Source: Aspidiotus rigidus (taxonomy: Eukaryota > Arthropoda > Insecta > Hemiptera > Diaspididae). Taken from it: DNA of 64,000 bases. Within the stretch, counting starts at the first letter, position 1; each line of letters starts with the position of its first letter. Shown here in pieces: positions 1-11,369 of the stretch. Location of the stretch: positions 3,100,001-3,164,000 of the forward strand of contig JAVHKY010000024.1 in assembly GCA_035079385.1 (NCBI GenBank), in the 5' to 3' direction. Position numbers and translations under genes: made by a program. The notes beneath the pieces are model-generated. The model did not search any database, had not been told where the DNA came from, and saw only the letters and a list, made by a program, of their open reading frames with translations.

Positions 1-170
1 ATTTATAAATTGGCTCTATCTATTAAAAAAATATAAAAAAAAAGTAGAAAAAAATGTGAAAACAAGGAAGTTTACAAGTATAATCTCATCTTACCTGTTT
101 CAATTGTGCGTATTCGTTAATAGTACTCACTGGTGATTTGCTTTGTTCCTAAAAGAGAGAAATAATTTCT
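1..170 (-). CDS. Partial dsRNA-binding-domain gene, two exon pieces (left copy)
   Basis: On the minus strand this mirrors the start of the gene at 24947-25721. A CTTTTAG acceptor near 176 is followed by an 18-codon exon (about 174 down to 121) reading SPVSTINEYAQLKQ, which fits the first helix of a dsRBD. A CAG/GTAAGA donor, a ~100-bp intron and an acceptor TTAATAG near 22 follow, then the second exon runs off the window edge. No start codon is visible, so an upstream exon or fusion to the polymerase remnant is needed. The dsRBD assignment rests mainly on the better preserved right copy. Confidence 0.45.
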
Positions 171-835
171 AAATGATTAGTTAATTCTTTTGCTTTGAAT
201 CCATATGGTAATGTGTGGATTTTGTCTGACAATGTAATCCTATTATCATCGACTAAAGTCAATGACTTTTTATTTTGATCAACAGTCATCAGTTGATGGT
301 TGATTGAACAAATTGAAGTTTGAGTATGATACTATTTCTTGTCTTCAAATAATGATTTCTTGAAATCTGAGGGGGTTATTTTAAATACTTTTGTCGATCT
401 AGGTATGTATACGTTCGATAACTTTTTTTATCTTCATTTCACCTTCTGAATCTTCAGTAATAACACAATACATTTTTGGTTGAAGACCTATAAATTCTGT
501 GATAATTTTTCCTCCGAATTCATCCTAACCTCCATTGTTTTGGATACTCTCAAATTTGTTTTGTCAAGAAATGATTTTGTCGGTAATAGTTCAAATCAAA
601 ATACTCTTTATTTTCTCCTATTACCTCATAAATATCACGGTCTTTAAATACGAAGAACTACCGACTCGGTATCCATGTCTGAACTACCGACTCGGTATCC
701 ATGTCTCGTAATAACTTTCAGGATCGAATATTGTTGGCAAAATATTATAATAAAAATCATACATTATTTCTTTACTGATATTTAGAACTGTGAATCCAAT
801 GTAAATGGGGGTGTTTACTCTAATAGAATTTTTTC
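171..835 (-). pseudogene. Polinton-type (protein-primed) DNA polymerase B remnant, left copy
   Basis: The minus strand is colinear with the plus-strand polymerase remnant at 23830-24950, so this is a second degenerate copy of the C-terminal palm/thumb part. The catalytic YMDTDS-type motif lies near 655-706, where it is tandemly duplicated and reads MDTES rather than MDTDS. Several frameshifts and stops make it non-coding. It lacks the pogo-like MITE that interrupts the right copy and so gives the empty target site. It abuts a foldback half-element at 838. Family assignment is by motif order with Polinton/Maverick polymerases. Confidence 0.65.
655..706 (-). repeat. 26-bp perfect tandem duplication over polymerase motif C
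   Basis: Two identical 26-bp units (655-680 and 681-706) cover the polymerase catalytic motif in the minus-strand PolB remnant. Since 26 is not a multiple of three, the duplication shifts the frame. The right copy has one unit. Confidence 0.9.
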
Positions 836-837
836 AT

Positions 838-1048
838 ATTTCAACAAAAATTTCGACTCTCGAGCTATCATATATAGCTGGAGATTCGAGAAAAATTTAG
901 ACTCTCAAACTATATTATACTAGGCTTAGGTCTAGGCCTTCTTTATACTAGCTTTATCTAGGTGAATTTTCAATACCAAATCCCATTTGACTCATAAAAC
1001 AGGTTCCCTGCGTTCCTCATTTATCTTTGTTAAGGAAGCCGTCGTTTT
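838..1048. mobile_element. Half of a foldback element (right arm only)
   Basis: Starts with one 45-bp minisatellite-like unit (TTCGACTCTCGAGC...). It continues through the shared 'CTAGGCTTAGGTCTAGGCC' and 'CATAAAACAGGTTCCCTGCG' segments and ends in the family terminus GGAAGCCGTCGTTTTT. The left arm is missing; instead the sequence adjoins the polymerase remnant. See 6984-7751 for a complete member. Confidence 0.75.
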
Positions 1049-1084
1049 TTTCTACGGTAATTGACCAAATTTTCCATTCATTTA

Positions 1085-1692
1085 GGAAAGTGTTGACACC
1101 TATTAGGCAGATACTGTGTAATTCGCTCTTAGACTGCAGCTGAGATTAGTTATTTCAGGTAATGACTGCAAGCTTGTACAAATACTCTAAATAAATGTTC
1201 AAAAAATCCACCTCAAAGCCTTTGATGATACGCTGCTCAGAGGCTACTTGGAAAGCTCCATTCCGTTCATCGATTATTTGACACAGAAGATTGGGTGGAC
1301 CTGCCGGACCTCGATCAACTTTTGGAACTGCGACGAAAACATAATCACCTTTCTTAAAGTCGGGAGTTCCTTTCAATCATTTTAGTGGCTGCTACCTTAA
1401 TCCGCTTGAGGACATCTTTTCTCACGTTGGCGAAAAATTTCTTTTGACGGCAAAGTGGACAGGTGACGCCTTCTTCACTGTCTATACTCCTTGCTGGCGG
1501 AAGATTTTATCAACCAAAATGGAACACTTTAACTATCTTTTCACAAGTTCTACTCACAACATACTCATAATCATCTTTACATTCATCGTTTCCGGTCATT
1601 ACCTGAAATGACTAATCTCGACTGCAATCTAATAGCGAATTACAGTGTCTGCCTAATAGGTGTCGACACTTCACGTAATGACTGGAAAAATT
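1085..1692 (-). mobile_element. Short DNA element with ~85-bp inverted repeats and an integrase-like C-terminal fragment
   Basis: Left arm 1085-1165 and right arm ~1597-1692 are inverted copies of each other. Between them the minus strand reads a broken protein: a CPLC...RQKKFF segment near 1440-1475, then a frameshift, then 1155-1376 with FKKGDYVFVAVPKVDRGP. That motif resembles the C-terminal 'GD.V..PVP.VDRG' region of KRBA2/SCAND3-like integrase-derived proteins. This looks like a deletion derivative of an integrase-encoding cut-and-paste element. Family naming is tentative. Confidence 0.45.
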
Positions 1693-1809
1693 GGTCATTT
1701 ACTGTAGAAAATATTTTATTTCACTATTTAACTACCGTACCTACGCTACACGTAATGCCTAATCTTTTCGCGTAATGACAGATTACTGGGACACAAATAT
1801 CAATATGTA

Positions 1810-2525
1810 GGAATGTGACAGAACGGATTTCAATCAATTTATTCTATTTCTGCAGCCACGGGCTGCTGGTGTTGGCACGCACATTTTTATGTGTAAGCAT
1901 ATCGACGTATGACTCCTACAAACAACCAGGTGATCTTCCAAATTTATAAAATATGTACAAATATATTACACTCACCTGTTTGGTTGTTTCAGCCATATTC
2001 TCTACTTTGTACACCGCAATTGACGACTTGAACTACTCTGAAACGAAATAAATAAATTGAAATTAGACGACAGCAAATACATCGATTAATATAAGGACAC
2101 AAAAGAAAGAAAAGAACAGGCGACGATTAACCAACGAATGAGGACTGTATTACTGCTATTGTCTGTACAACCCTGCTATTCCTCTTACGAGTAACGGTGG
2201 TGACTCAGGACAACTGTACGAGTAGCTTAGTCATGATGAGAGCTTATCATATGTGGAAAGTAAGCTTAGGCAGCTTGACGGACAAACTTATCTTAATAAT
2301 TATGCATGATGGACGACACGTTCCATTGTTGACATTTTTGACTAAGTCAAAATATTTGAAATCCTCAAGAAGCCCACAGCTCTCAATGAACTTAAGGCAA
2401 AAGTTGAATACATTTTATAGGAAATTTCACAAGGAATAGCTCTTGCTTGAAACTTTCTTTGATTGGAGCTCGATTTTGTGAGATTGTTTGCAAAAACTGA
2501 TTTTTTCTCGAGAGCTCAAATTTTA
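1810..2525. repeat. Left arm of a long inverted repeat (partner 20955-21665)
   Basis: About 700 bp matches 20955-21665 in reverse orientation with moderate divergence, including the 'AACCAGGTGATCTTCC' block, a (T/A)TTTATTTCGTTTCAGAGTAG block and the 'GTTCCATTGTTGAC' block. No coding potential is seen. It connects leftwards to polymerase remnants on both sides of the region, giving the first 25 kb its mirror layout. Confidence 0.75.
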
Positions 2526-3939
2526 ATAAACATTTTAGTCCGATATTGGAACATACAGTAAAGTTCAAATGCATTATCTTGAAGTAAATTTTACAAAGAA
2601 TATTTTTTGTTCGAAATTTGTTTAGATTGGAGTCCAATTTTCCGAGATATTTGCAAAAAATTTACTTAGAAGGCTAAAAAGTGCCACAAAAAATTTAAAT
2701 GTGGTGGATACAAGGACGAGTGCATTGGCCAGACATACAGGGCAACTATTTTGTGGTCGTGTGAAGGGACTTGATGACGCCTGCAAAAACAATGAGCCAT
2801 CGAGGACCTCTACACTGCACAGTATCCACGACTCTCAATCTAGTAATCCTATCGTCTAACAAATCTTCATTCTTACACCTGGCTTCGTCACTGCGTTCAT
2901 CTTCCATAGCTGATCCTTTCCCTTTCATCGTCAAATGATCTCAAGTCTCATTACTGCTCTCTAATCATATCCTCCTTGTATAATTTCAGGTCCTTGTCAT
3001 CCTGCAATGAGCTCTGAACTATTAAACAAGCTCCAATTTCTCAGCCTCTTTCACATCGCCCTTCCCGACGCAAAGAAGTCATCCTACCCCGTCCTGGAAT
3101 AGGCTACACCCACCTCATCCTCTTCATTCCTACACTGCAATGTTGACGATCTATTCATTCAACACTTCTCTCGTTCAGCTCTCAAATACATTAGTTTTCT
3201 TCGTTTTGAACTCCCTGTCAAACAATTACGAGCAAAAAGATGAGCATAATAAACTACTTCCGATCGATATTTATTTCCACAACACTTCATCTAATTCATA
3301 TTAACATAGATATTTCTTAAGGCTGAGGGTCTGAAATTTGCATCACAAAAATGACGTTACGAGCTGATGATTGCTACTCTGAAACCTGTATCCTTGGACT
3401 TCATTATACCACAGCTTCCATTAAAGCAGGCCTGACATAGTAGGACCAATGTTTATTCTATTCGGATGCCTTTCATTAACACACAATATGATAGGCTGTA
3501 CAACACGAAATCTCGAAACGAAAATGTCAGAAGCTCTTTACGTCATAGGGACTTGGAAAAATCTTGACCTTTGCAGCTTTGAAGCCAATATTTTCGAACT
3601 TCATCATACTAGGCCTAACAAAGTACCAAGTTGGTATTCAATCAATATGGTGCAGGCGATAAATCATTAGCGTAAACATTTTTAACAACCGCCTCTCAAT
3701 TCCCCATCTCCCCATTTTCAATTCCATCTTCAAACCAAAGGACAACCTCCCTCCAGCTCCCAGAAACGAACATATTCTGCTTCAATTTGAACACTACTTC
3801 AATGAACGTTCTACAGTTAATCCCCTTCTATCTATTTATATGTCATCTCCATTTTGGACCCTCACCTAACCGACTATCCATTTAAAACTCACAGAAATCT
3901 CCAAATCTAACAGTACCTCCACCACTCACGTCAGAAACA

Positions 3940-4370
3940 TGTTTCATGAATATCCTGACCACACTCTCTAACTCACTGATGGCTCAAAAATTGAGAGCAA
4001 AACGGCCTACGCGTATTCCATACACAGATCTATCGTCTCCCATCGCATCTCCAACACAGCCTTCATATATTGCAGAATTGATGAATATTCGTTCGTCTTT
4101 CCCACCTGTCTCTTCTTCCTCTCGGTGCCAAATTTCTCTTCCTCACAGACTCACTTTCTTCACTGCACTCTCTCACGGACTCGCATACTACAAACTCTCT
4201 CACGCAAAGAGTCTTTCTCACGCTCCAAACTCGAATCTCAATCAACATCTGCGTCATACTCATTTGGATAACTGGCCACATTGGCCTACCCAAGCATGAC
4301 GTGGTAGACCAGGTAGCCATGGTTGAAGGCTTCTCGAATATAAAGATGAACAAAAATCATGCGGAAAAAG
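3940..4370 (+). pseudogene. RNase H remnant of a non-LTR retrotransposon (copy A)
   Basis: In one frame the sequence at 3967 reads LTDGSKIESKTAYAY, the first catalytic motif of a retrotransposon RNase H. Near 4255-4310 another frame gives FIWI.GHIGLPKHDVVDQVA-like sequence, the final 'WIPGHxG...NE..D..A' motif. Several frameshifts separate them. The uninterrupted 117-codon frame at 3946 is a shifted reading and not the real protein. Confidence 0.65.
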
Positions 4371-5230
4371 TTCACAAACTTCAGAGTTTTGACACCTGCC
4401 CCGGTCATTTTCTTTGACAAATCATTCAAAGAAACAATTACTTATGAGAAATGAACCGAGAAAAAATTTTACACTCTTTTACTTTCTAGAAGGAAACTTA
4501 ATTGTTCTATGGACAAACTGGAAGAGTTTCTAGGTTTGGATTTTAAGGAATAAACATTATGTCAAGACCTTCTTTTTCAGGAAACTCGAAGGGGAAGACG
4601 CATAATTATGTAAACGAAAGGGAAGAGAATATTACTTAATCAAATGAGAATAGAAATGACATTCGATAATGTAGTATTTACGGACTGGGTTTCGACACTA
4701 GGTAAAGTAATGGTGGTAAAGCTGGGTCCTAATAAAGTATAAAATGTATAGCTTTAAATGGAAGAGTTATTCCATGAAGCACTAATAATTACCTATGTAA
4801 AAAATTGCGAATGTTTCTAGCTCACAATTTGCAGTCTTTTGATGCGACACCGATCTATGATGTAAAAGATATTAAAAGTTAAAACTTACTTCGTTTTTTC
4901 CGGAACAGAAGTCGGCTTATTATTTTATTTATTTTTTCTCAAAACAAAACGGAATTAAGCTTAATTAATTTCTCAAAATTTGTCTGAAAATTCAGGCAAT
5001 TAATACTCGTAGAGGAGAATATGAAATAAATTTTACTCAGTCGTATACTACCCTGCACTGAACACGCACTGCGTCTATGACTCGCTCACCAAAAGTTATA
5101 CCTGTACTCGACAAAGGACAACTACTATTTATATACTCCTGGAAATATATGCGACATTTGTAGGAGGTGCAAATAGAACAAAAGTAATACAAAAAATGCT
5201 CTTTAGGCAAGTACAATACTCCATACAGAG

Positions 5231-5422
5231 ATGAGAAAATATCCATACACGCAAGAAGAAGTTTCTCTTTTTTGTTCTCAACCTTCAGAAGAAAAAGGTC
5301 TTTATAGAAATAATGCAGCTACGAATTTCACACTTGGCAATCTTGGTAGTTGTACATTTTCAGTCGCTCGCTTTCAACGTGGAACGTATAAACGAGGATA
5401 TATCACGGAAAATGATATTTAA
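5231..5422 (+). CDS. Conserved 63-codon ORF of unknown function in repeat unit A
   Basis: Starts MRKYPYTQEEVSLF and is collinear with a 63-codon ORF on the minus strand of copy C (14201-14392), with no indels between them. Copy B is broken here. Most differences between A and C change the amino acid, which argues against purifying selection. No domain, signal or membrane segment is recognisable. It may be repeat sequence that happens to stay open. Confidence 0.2.
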   Translation: MRKYPYTQEEVSLFCSQPSEEKGLYRNNAATNFTLGNLGSCTFSVARFQRGTYKRGYITENDI

Positions 5423-6983
5423 CTACCGCCGGCTGAGACAGGACGAGAGGAAGACCACGGAGAAAGTTAATTGATATGTCCAAATCATCTCAAACTACAC
5501 TGTAAACAGGCCACGCGGTGTAATCGCATTTGGGAACGATGACGCTTTCGTCTCTGCAGGGTTTCTAAAGTGATTGGATCGTTCTTCCCCTTCTGAATAC
5601 TTTCGGGTTGGTTTCTCTTTCTTGGGGGATCTATCAGAATTTTGATTTCTACACTATTACTTTTAAATACATAATATGTACTATGCTTGTTTTTGAGAAG
5701 AATAGCGAAGCGAAACGATTTTGGAAGAGTGAATTTTTATTCGCAAAATAATATACGTTCGATTGTTGGCATTTGGCAAAGTCGATATATTTGAAATTCT
5801 TCAAGAAGGAACTTGCCGAAAAAGTTGAAGTAATACATTTTATAGGAAATTTCACCAGGAATAGTTTCTGGTTGAAACTTTCTTTGATTGGTGCTCGATT
5901 TTGTGAGATTGTTTGCAAAAAATTGATTTTCTCTCGAAAGCTCAACTTTTAATGAACTTTTTAGTCCGAGAATGGAACTTACAGTAAAGTTCAAAAGACA
6001 TTATCTTGAAGTAAATTTTGCAAGGAATATTTTTTCTTCGAAACTTTTTTTTGATTGGAGACCAATTTTCCGAGATATTCGCAAAAAATTGATTTTTTAG
6101 GCTAGAACGTGTCACAAAAATTTCAAGTGTGGTGGATACGAGGACGAGTGCATTGGCCAGACATACAGGGCAACTATTTTGTGGTCGCGTCAAAGGGACC
6201 TGAAGACGCCTGCAAACACAATGAGCCATCGAGGACCTCTACTCTGCACAGTATCCACGACCCTCAATCTAGTAATCCTATCGTCCAACAAATCTTCATT
6301 CTTACACTTAGCTTCGTCACTGCGTTCATCTTCCATAGCTGATCCTTTCCCTTTCACCATCAAATGATCTCAAGTCCCATTACTGCTCTCTAATCCTTTC
6401 CTCCTTGTATGATTTCAGGTCTTTGTCGTCCTGCAATGAGCTCTGAACTATTAAACAAGCTCCAATTTCTCAGCCTCTTTAACATCGCCCTTCCTGACGC
6501 AAAGAAGTCATCTTAACCCGTCCTGGAATAGGCTACACCCATCTCATCCTCTTCATTCCTACACTGCAATGTTGACGATCTATTCATTCAACACTTCTCT
6601 CGTTCAGCTCTCAAATACATCAGTTTTCTTCGTTTTGAACTCCCTGTCAAACAATTACGAGCAAAAGGATGAGCATACAAAAACTACTTCCGTTCGATAT
6701 TTATTTCCACAACACTTCATCTAACATATTAACATAGATATTTCTAAGGTTGAGGGTCTGAAATTTGCATCACAAAAATGAAGTCACGAGCTGATGATTG
6801 CTACTCTGAAACCTGTATCCTTAGACTTCATTATACCACAGCTTCCATTAAAGCAGGCCTGACATAGTAGGACCAATGTTTATTCTATTCGGATGCCTTT
6901 CATTAACACACAATATAATAGGCTGTACAACACGAAATCTCGAAACGAAAATGACGTCACAAGCTGATAAGTGAAGGACTGGG

Positions 6984-7751
6984 AAAAACGACGGCTTCCT
7001 TAACGAAGTTAAACGAGAAACGCGGGGGACCTGTTTTATAAGTCAAATGGGATTTGGTATTGGAAATTCAAGGAAGCCTAGAACTAGAAGTATAATGAAG
7101 GCCTACTCGTAGACCTACTATAAGCCTAGTGTAATAATATAGTTTCAGAGTCTAAATTCTTCTCGAATCTCCAGCTATATATGATAGCTCGAGAGTCGAA
7201 ATTTTTCCAAGTCCCTCTCCTATCATATACGGCTCGAGGGTCGAAATTTTTTCTAAGTCTCTCTCCTGTCATATATTTTCGAGAGTCGACATTTTTCCAA
7301 GTTTTTCGCTGGTCGGCGCACGGCGCACGGCGGACGGCGCACGGCACACGCCAGATTTCTCAAATAGCCACCCCAAAACAGGTTCTCTGTTAAAATTTCG
7401 ACTCTCGAGCTACATATGATAGGGGGGAGACTAAGAAAAATGTTGACTCTCGAACTATATATGATAAGAGGGGGACTTGGAGAAAATTTCGACTCTCGAG
7501 CTATATATGCTAGGAGGGAGAGTTCGAAAAATTTCAACTCTCGAACTATCATACATAGCTCCAGATTCGAGAAAATTTAAGAGTCTCAAACTATATTATA
7601 CTTACTAGGCTGAGAGTAGGTCTAGGCCTTCTTTATACTAGCTTTATCTAGGTCTAGGCTTCCTTGAATTTTCTACGCCAAATCCCATTTGACTCATAAA
7701 ATAGGTTCCCTGAGTTCCTCGTTTAACTTCGTTAAGGAAGCCGTCGTTTTT
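6984..7751. mobile_element. Complete foldback element with minisatellite arms
   Basis: Both ends carry the inverted terminus AAAAACGACGGCTTCCTTAA. Each arm then has a unique ~150-bp 'GAACC/GGTTC...TAGGCC' segment and several 45-bp units (core CTCGAGAGTCGAAATTTTTC ... CTATCATATATAG). A GC-rich 'GGCGCACGGCGCACGG' patch and the centre 'AAAACAGGTTCTCTGTT' lie at ~7310-7395. No transposase is encoded. The layout recalls Drosophila foldback elements, whose inverted arms also contain tandem repeats; relation to them is by structure only. Confidence 0.8.
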
Positions 7752-7999
7752 AACAACCGCCTCTCAATTCCCTCATCCCCCCATTTTTAATTCTACCTTC
7801 AGACCAAAGCACAACCTCCCTCCAGCCCCCAGAAACAAACATATTCTGCTACAATTCGAACACTACCTCAATAAACATCTTACAATTAATCTTTCTATCT
7901 ATTTATATGTCATCTCCATCTTGGACCCTCACCCAACCGACCATCCGTTTGAATCTCACAGAAATCCTCAAACCTAACATTCACAACCCACGTCAGAAA

Positions 8000-8440
8000 C
8001 ACGATTCAAGAATATCCTGATCACACTCTCTGTCTCACTGATGGCTCAAAAATTGAGAGCAAAACGGCCTACGCGTATTCCATACACAGATCTATCGTCT
8101 CCCATCGCATCTCTAACACAGCCTCCATATACTGCAGAATTGATGACAATATTCGCTCGTCTTTCCCACCTCTCTCAACTTCCTCTCGGTGCCATATTTT
8201 TCCTCCTCACAGACTCACTTTCTTCACTGCACTCTCTCACGCAAAGAATCCTTCTCACGCTCCAAACTGTAATCTCTATTAACATCTGCGTCATATTCAT
8301 TTGGATACCTGGCCACATTGGCCTACTCAAACATGACGTGGTAGACCAGGTAGCCATGGTTGAAGGCTTCTCGAATATAAAGATGGACAAAAATTATGCG
8401 GAAAAAGTTCACAAACTTCATAGTTTTGACATCTGCCCCG
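8000..8440 (+). pseudogene. RNase H remnant of a non-LTR retrotransposon (copy B)
   Basis: Shares the LTDGSKIESKTAYAY start (about 8030) with copy A and keeps a longer open stretch at the end. A 137-codon frame (8041-8454) contains FIWIPGHIGLLKHDVVDQVA, the last RNase H motif, with D of 'VVD' in the usual place. The first motif lies in a different frame, so the protein is broken. Confidence 0.65.
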
Positions 8441-9639
8441 GTCATTTTCTTTGACAAGTCATTCAAAGAAACAATTACTTATGAGAAATGAACTGAGAAA
8501 AAATTTTACATTCTCTAGGAGGAAACTTAGTTGTTCTATGGACAAACTCCAAGTGTTTCTAGGTTTGGATTTTAAGGAATACACGTTATATCAAGACCTT
8601 ATTTTTCAGAAAACTTGAAAGGGCAAATGCATAATTATATAAACGAAAGGGAAGAGTATTAATGTTAATCAACTGAGAATAAAAATGACATTCGATAATA
8701 TAGTGTTTACGGACTGGGTTTCGACACTAGGCAAAGTAATGGTGGTAAAGGTGGGTGCTAATAAAGTATAAAATGTATAGCTTTAAATGGAAAAGCTATT
8801 CCATAAAGCACTAATAATCATGTAAAAAATTGCGAATGTTTCTAGCTCACAATTACCTGTTTGTTGCCGTGACACGTATCTATGATGTAAAAGATATTAA
8901 AAGTTAAAACTTACTTCGTTTGTTCCGGAACAGAAGTCGGCTTATTATTTTATTTTTTGTTTTTCTCAAAACTAACGGAATTAAGCTTAATTAATTTCTC
9001 AAAATTTGTCTGAAGATTCAGGCAATTAATAATCGTAGAGGAGAATAGGAAATAATATTTACTCACTGGTACACTGCACTGAATGCGTCAATGAGTCGCT
9101 CACTAATAGTTATATCTGTATCCTCGATGGAACGATTACTGAAGGTTTAAATATGTATATCGGCCTCCTTGTACAAACAGAACAAAATTCAGAAAATGCT
9201 CTTTAGACAAGTACAATACTCCGTACAGTGATTAGAAAACATCCAAACACCCAAGACGAAGTTTCTCTTTTTTCTACATTTTCGGTCGGTGGCTTTCAAC
9301 ATGGAATGTATAAACGAGGATTCAACTACTGCCCGGTTGGACAGGACGAGAGGAAGACCAAGGAGAAAGTTGATTGACGTGTCCGAATCATCGGAGACTA
9401 CACGTGGTGAAATCGCATTTCGCAACGACGACGCTTTCGTCTCAGCAGGATTTCGAAAGTGATTGGATCGTTCTTCCCCTTCTGAATACTTTCGGATTGG
9501 TTTCTCTTTTTTTGGGAGAACTTCAGAATTTTGATTTCTACACTATTACTTTTAAATACATAATATGTACTGTACTTGTTTTTGAGAAGAATATAAGCGA
9601 AGCGAAACGATTTTGGAAGAGTGAATTTTTATTCGCAAA

Positions 9640-10775
9640 ATAATTCTCAAACTAAGTCGTTTCGCAGAACAAAAAGAAAAGGCGAAAAATGCGAAAAAGA
9701 TATGGAATTGATGAAAAATAATGCAAATTTGATAGTATGTGTTGATACCGTTGATGAAAGTGAATTATATGTGTACATTAACTGCGTGTGTCTTCGTCGG
9801 TGCTGAGGCCAGACATTCAAAAATTATGTCGACAAAAAACAGCTCACCCATCCCATACTAAACTTGAAGATCGAAGCATCGAAGTTTCACTTTTTTTTAA
9901 TCATAATGATATTGTTCTCAAACTTAAATAATTTTGTAATTTTTCAGTGTACCGCAAAATTTATTTTGTGCGTTTTGTGCGCCGCAAGTGTAAATAGTTT
10001 GAGAAACACTGAGGTAGACCATGAAGATTGTTAAAAATATATTCATTGGTCTCTTTCCACTTGAATTTTCTATGTTTAACTACCGGAATAATACCGTATG
10101 TTCCTTATATGTACATTGCCATAGTCTAGTCCCCTCTAGATCACCATAATTACGCTAATTCCTTTATACAGAAATGCCCGTCCTTTGGACAGAACCCATA
10201 TACGTACCTAACCCAAGCCTGTGATTTCTTAAAGTTCGACGGTCCCTCTTCACCTATCCAACTACTCATTCTCAACTGTTACCCTATCTATTCTCTGACC
10301 CCTGCCCCTCTTTGAGAAGCCCTCTCCATCTTTTTAATATTTTCTTTCATCCTCAATGCTTATCCGGTATGTTCTCTGACTGATACCACACCCTGAGAAA
10401 TTTTCTCAATTCGCTGGATCTATAAAAATCAAACATTTCCACACTTACACACATTTATTCTCACTTGACTTGTGAACTTACTGCCCGCATTGTAACACAG
10501 AACTATATTTATCAACCAATGGTTAATTATGAACTTATTGTCCTATTATTGCCTTCCCGCTGTTGGACGGCACTTTAAATCAATCGTTAAATAAATTAAT
10601 AAATTAATTGATTAGTAACCGTCAACACCCGACTTGTCCTTGTGACGCCTCACTCACCAATAAAGAAATTCATCTGCAAAAGGTCACATCCCGTTACTGA
10701 TCATATTCCCACCTGATAATAGGCAGTAATCACCCACTCGGCTTCCTCTTAAGACTAAATGATTCAATCACCTCA
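9640..10775. other. No gene seen; unassigned spacer
   Basis: AT-rich sequence between composite unit B and an RNase H scrap. A short open frame at 9621-9806 is an extension of the repeat end and has no recognisable motif. An AATAAATTAATAAATTAATTG stretch near 10590 may be old retroposon 3' sequence, but no boundary can be fixed. Confidence 0.5.
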
Positions 10776-10777
10776 AG

Positions 10778-11010
10778 TTGAACCAACTACCCCCTATCAT
10801 ATCATCCACTTCTCTATATTTAAACCTTCTCCCAAATATCCAACTCGATTTACACTATATATACCGACAACTCATTAGGAACATTATCTCAGCACTAATT
10901 TTTTCCATACCACCAAACATTTTTACCGACAGATCTAAATCTGGACCCAAATTAGGAAACGCGTACTCGATCCAAGGTGTCATAATCAGTCGTTGATTGA
11001 AAAGAACGAG
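10778..11010 (+). pseudogene. Short RNase H fragment of the same non-LTR family
   Basis: The frame 10778-10996 reads IFTDRSKSGPKLGNAYSI near its end, matching the first RNase H motif seen in composite units A-C, with G to R in the TDGSK motif. Upstream residues are low in similarity and downstream catalytic motifs are absent. A truncated retrotransposon scrap. Confidence 0.5.
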
Positions 11011-11369
11011 AACACATCGAAATAATCCGTCATTTAAATAACGACGACCTTAATGTGCTCAACAGGTACATACCTGATGAGGGGTTGATTGAACTAGTTT
11101 ACGAGTATGATTCACGTCGTGATGACTCGCTGGTTCAATCCTGATTTCCTCGTATGTTTCTAGTTTACAGCCGGAGTTGATTCAGTCGCTTTCCAGTCCC
11201 CGGCCGTTGACAATGATTATTTAATCGAAAGAGCTCCGGCGCGCGGCGTCGTTTAATTTCTGTGGCTAAAATTGTAAATTACTCCGTTGGCATTACTCGC
11301 TTGAGTATGACTTCGTCTAGTATTTCTGGTCATAAATTGAGAAACCGCATTGATTCTATCGGAGGGGGA
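11011..11369. other. No gene seen
   Basis: Unassigned sequence between an RNase H scrap and a foldback element. A 64-codon frame at 11262-11456 only arises by reading into the foldback arm. Confidence 0.5.

Larger units (their letters stand above)
2300..5745 (+). repeat. Composite repeat unit, copy A
   Basis: Shares most of its length with copy B (5745-9640) and, inverted, with copy C (13925-18905). In order it holds a 'TTTCTTTGATTGGAGC' stretch, a degraded cysteine-rich peptide reading KCGGY.DECIGQT (perhaps a GIY-YIG start), a truncated Penelope-like RT region (2990-3290), a non-coding stretch, an RNase H remnant (3940-4370), and a long tail ending ...TTGGAAGAGTGAATTT. The Penelope RT core of copy C (16925-18175) is missing at about 3270, so A is an internally deleted derivative. 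Confidence 0.7.
5745..9640 (+). repeat. Composite repeat unit, copy B
   Basis: Tandem with copy A and of the same layout: KCGGYEDECIGQT-like peptide near 6130, truncated Penelope-like segment (6420-6720), RNase H remnant (8000-8440) and the same end (...TTGGAAGAGTGAATTT near 9630). Like A it lacks the Penelope RT core. It carries a complete foldback element (6984-7751) that replaces, not simply interrupts, about 120 bp present in A and C. Confidence 0.7.

Noticed and set aside
3946..4299. 117-codon ORF starting MNILTTLSNSLMAQKLRAKRP and its relatives in copies B and C
   Set aside because: This is a shifted frame; the true frame in the same stretch reads the RNase H motif LTDGSK, so the apparent protein is an artefact of a frame break.
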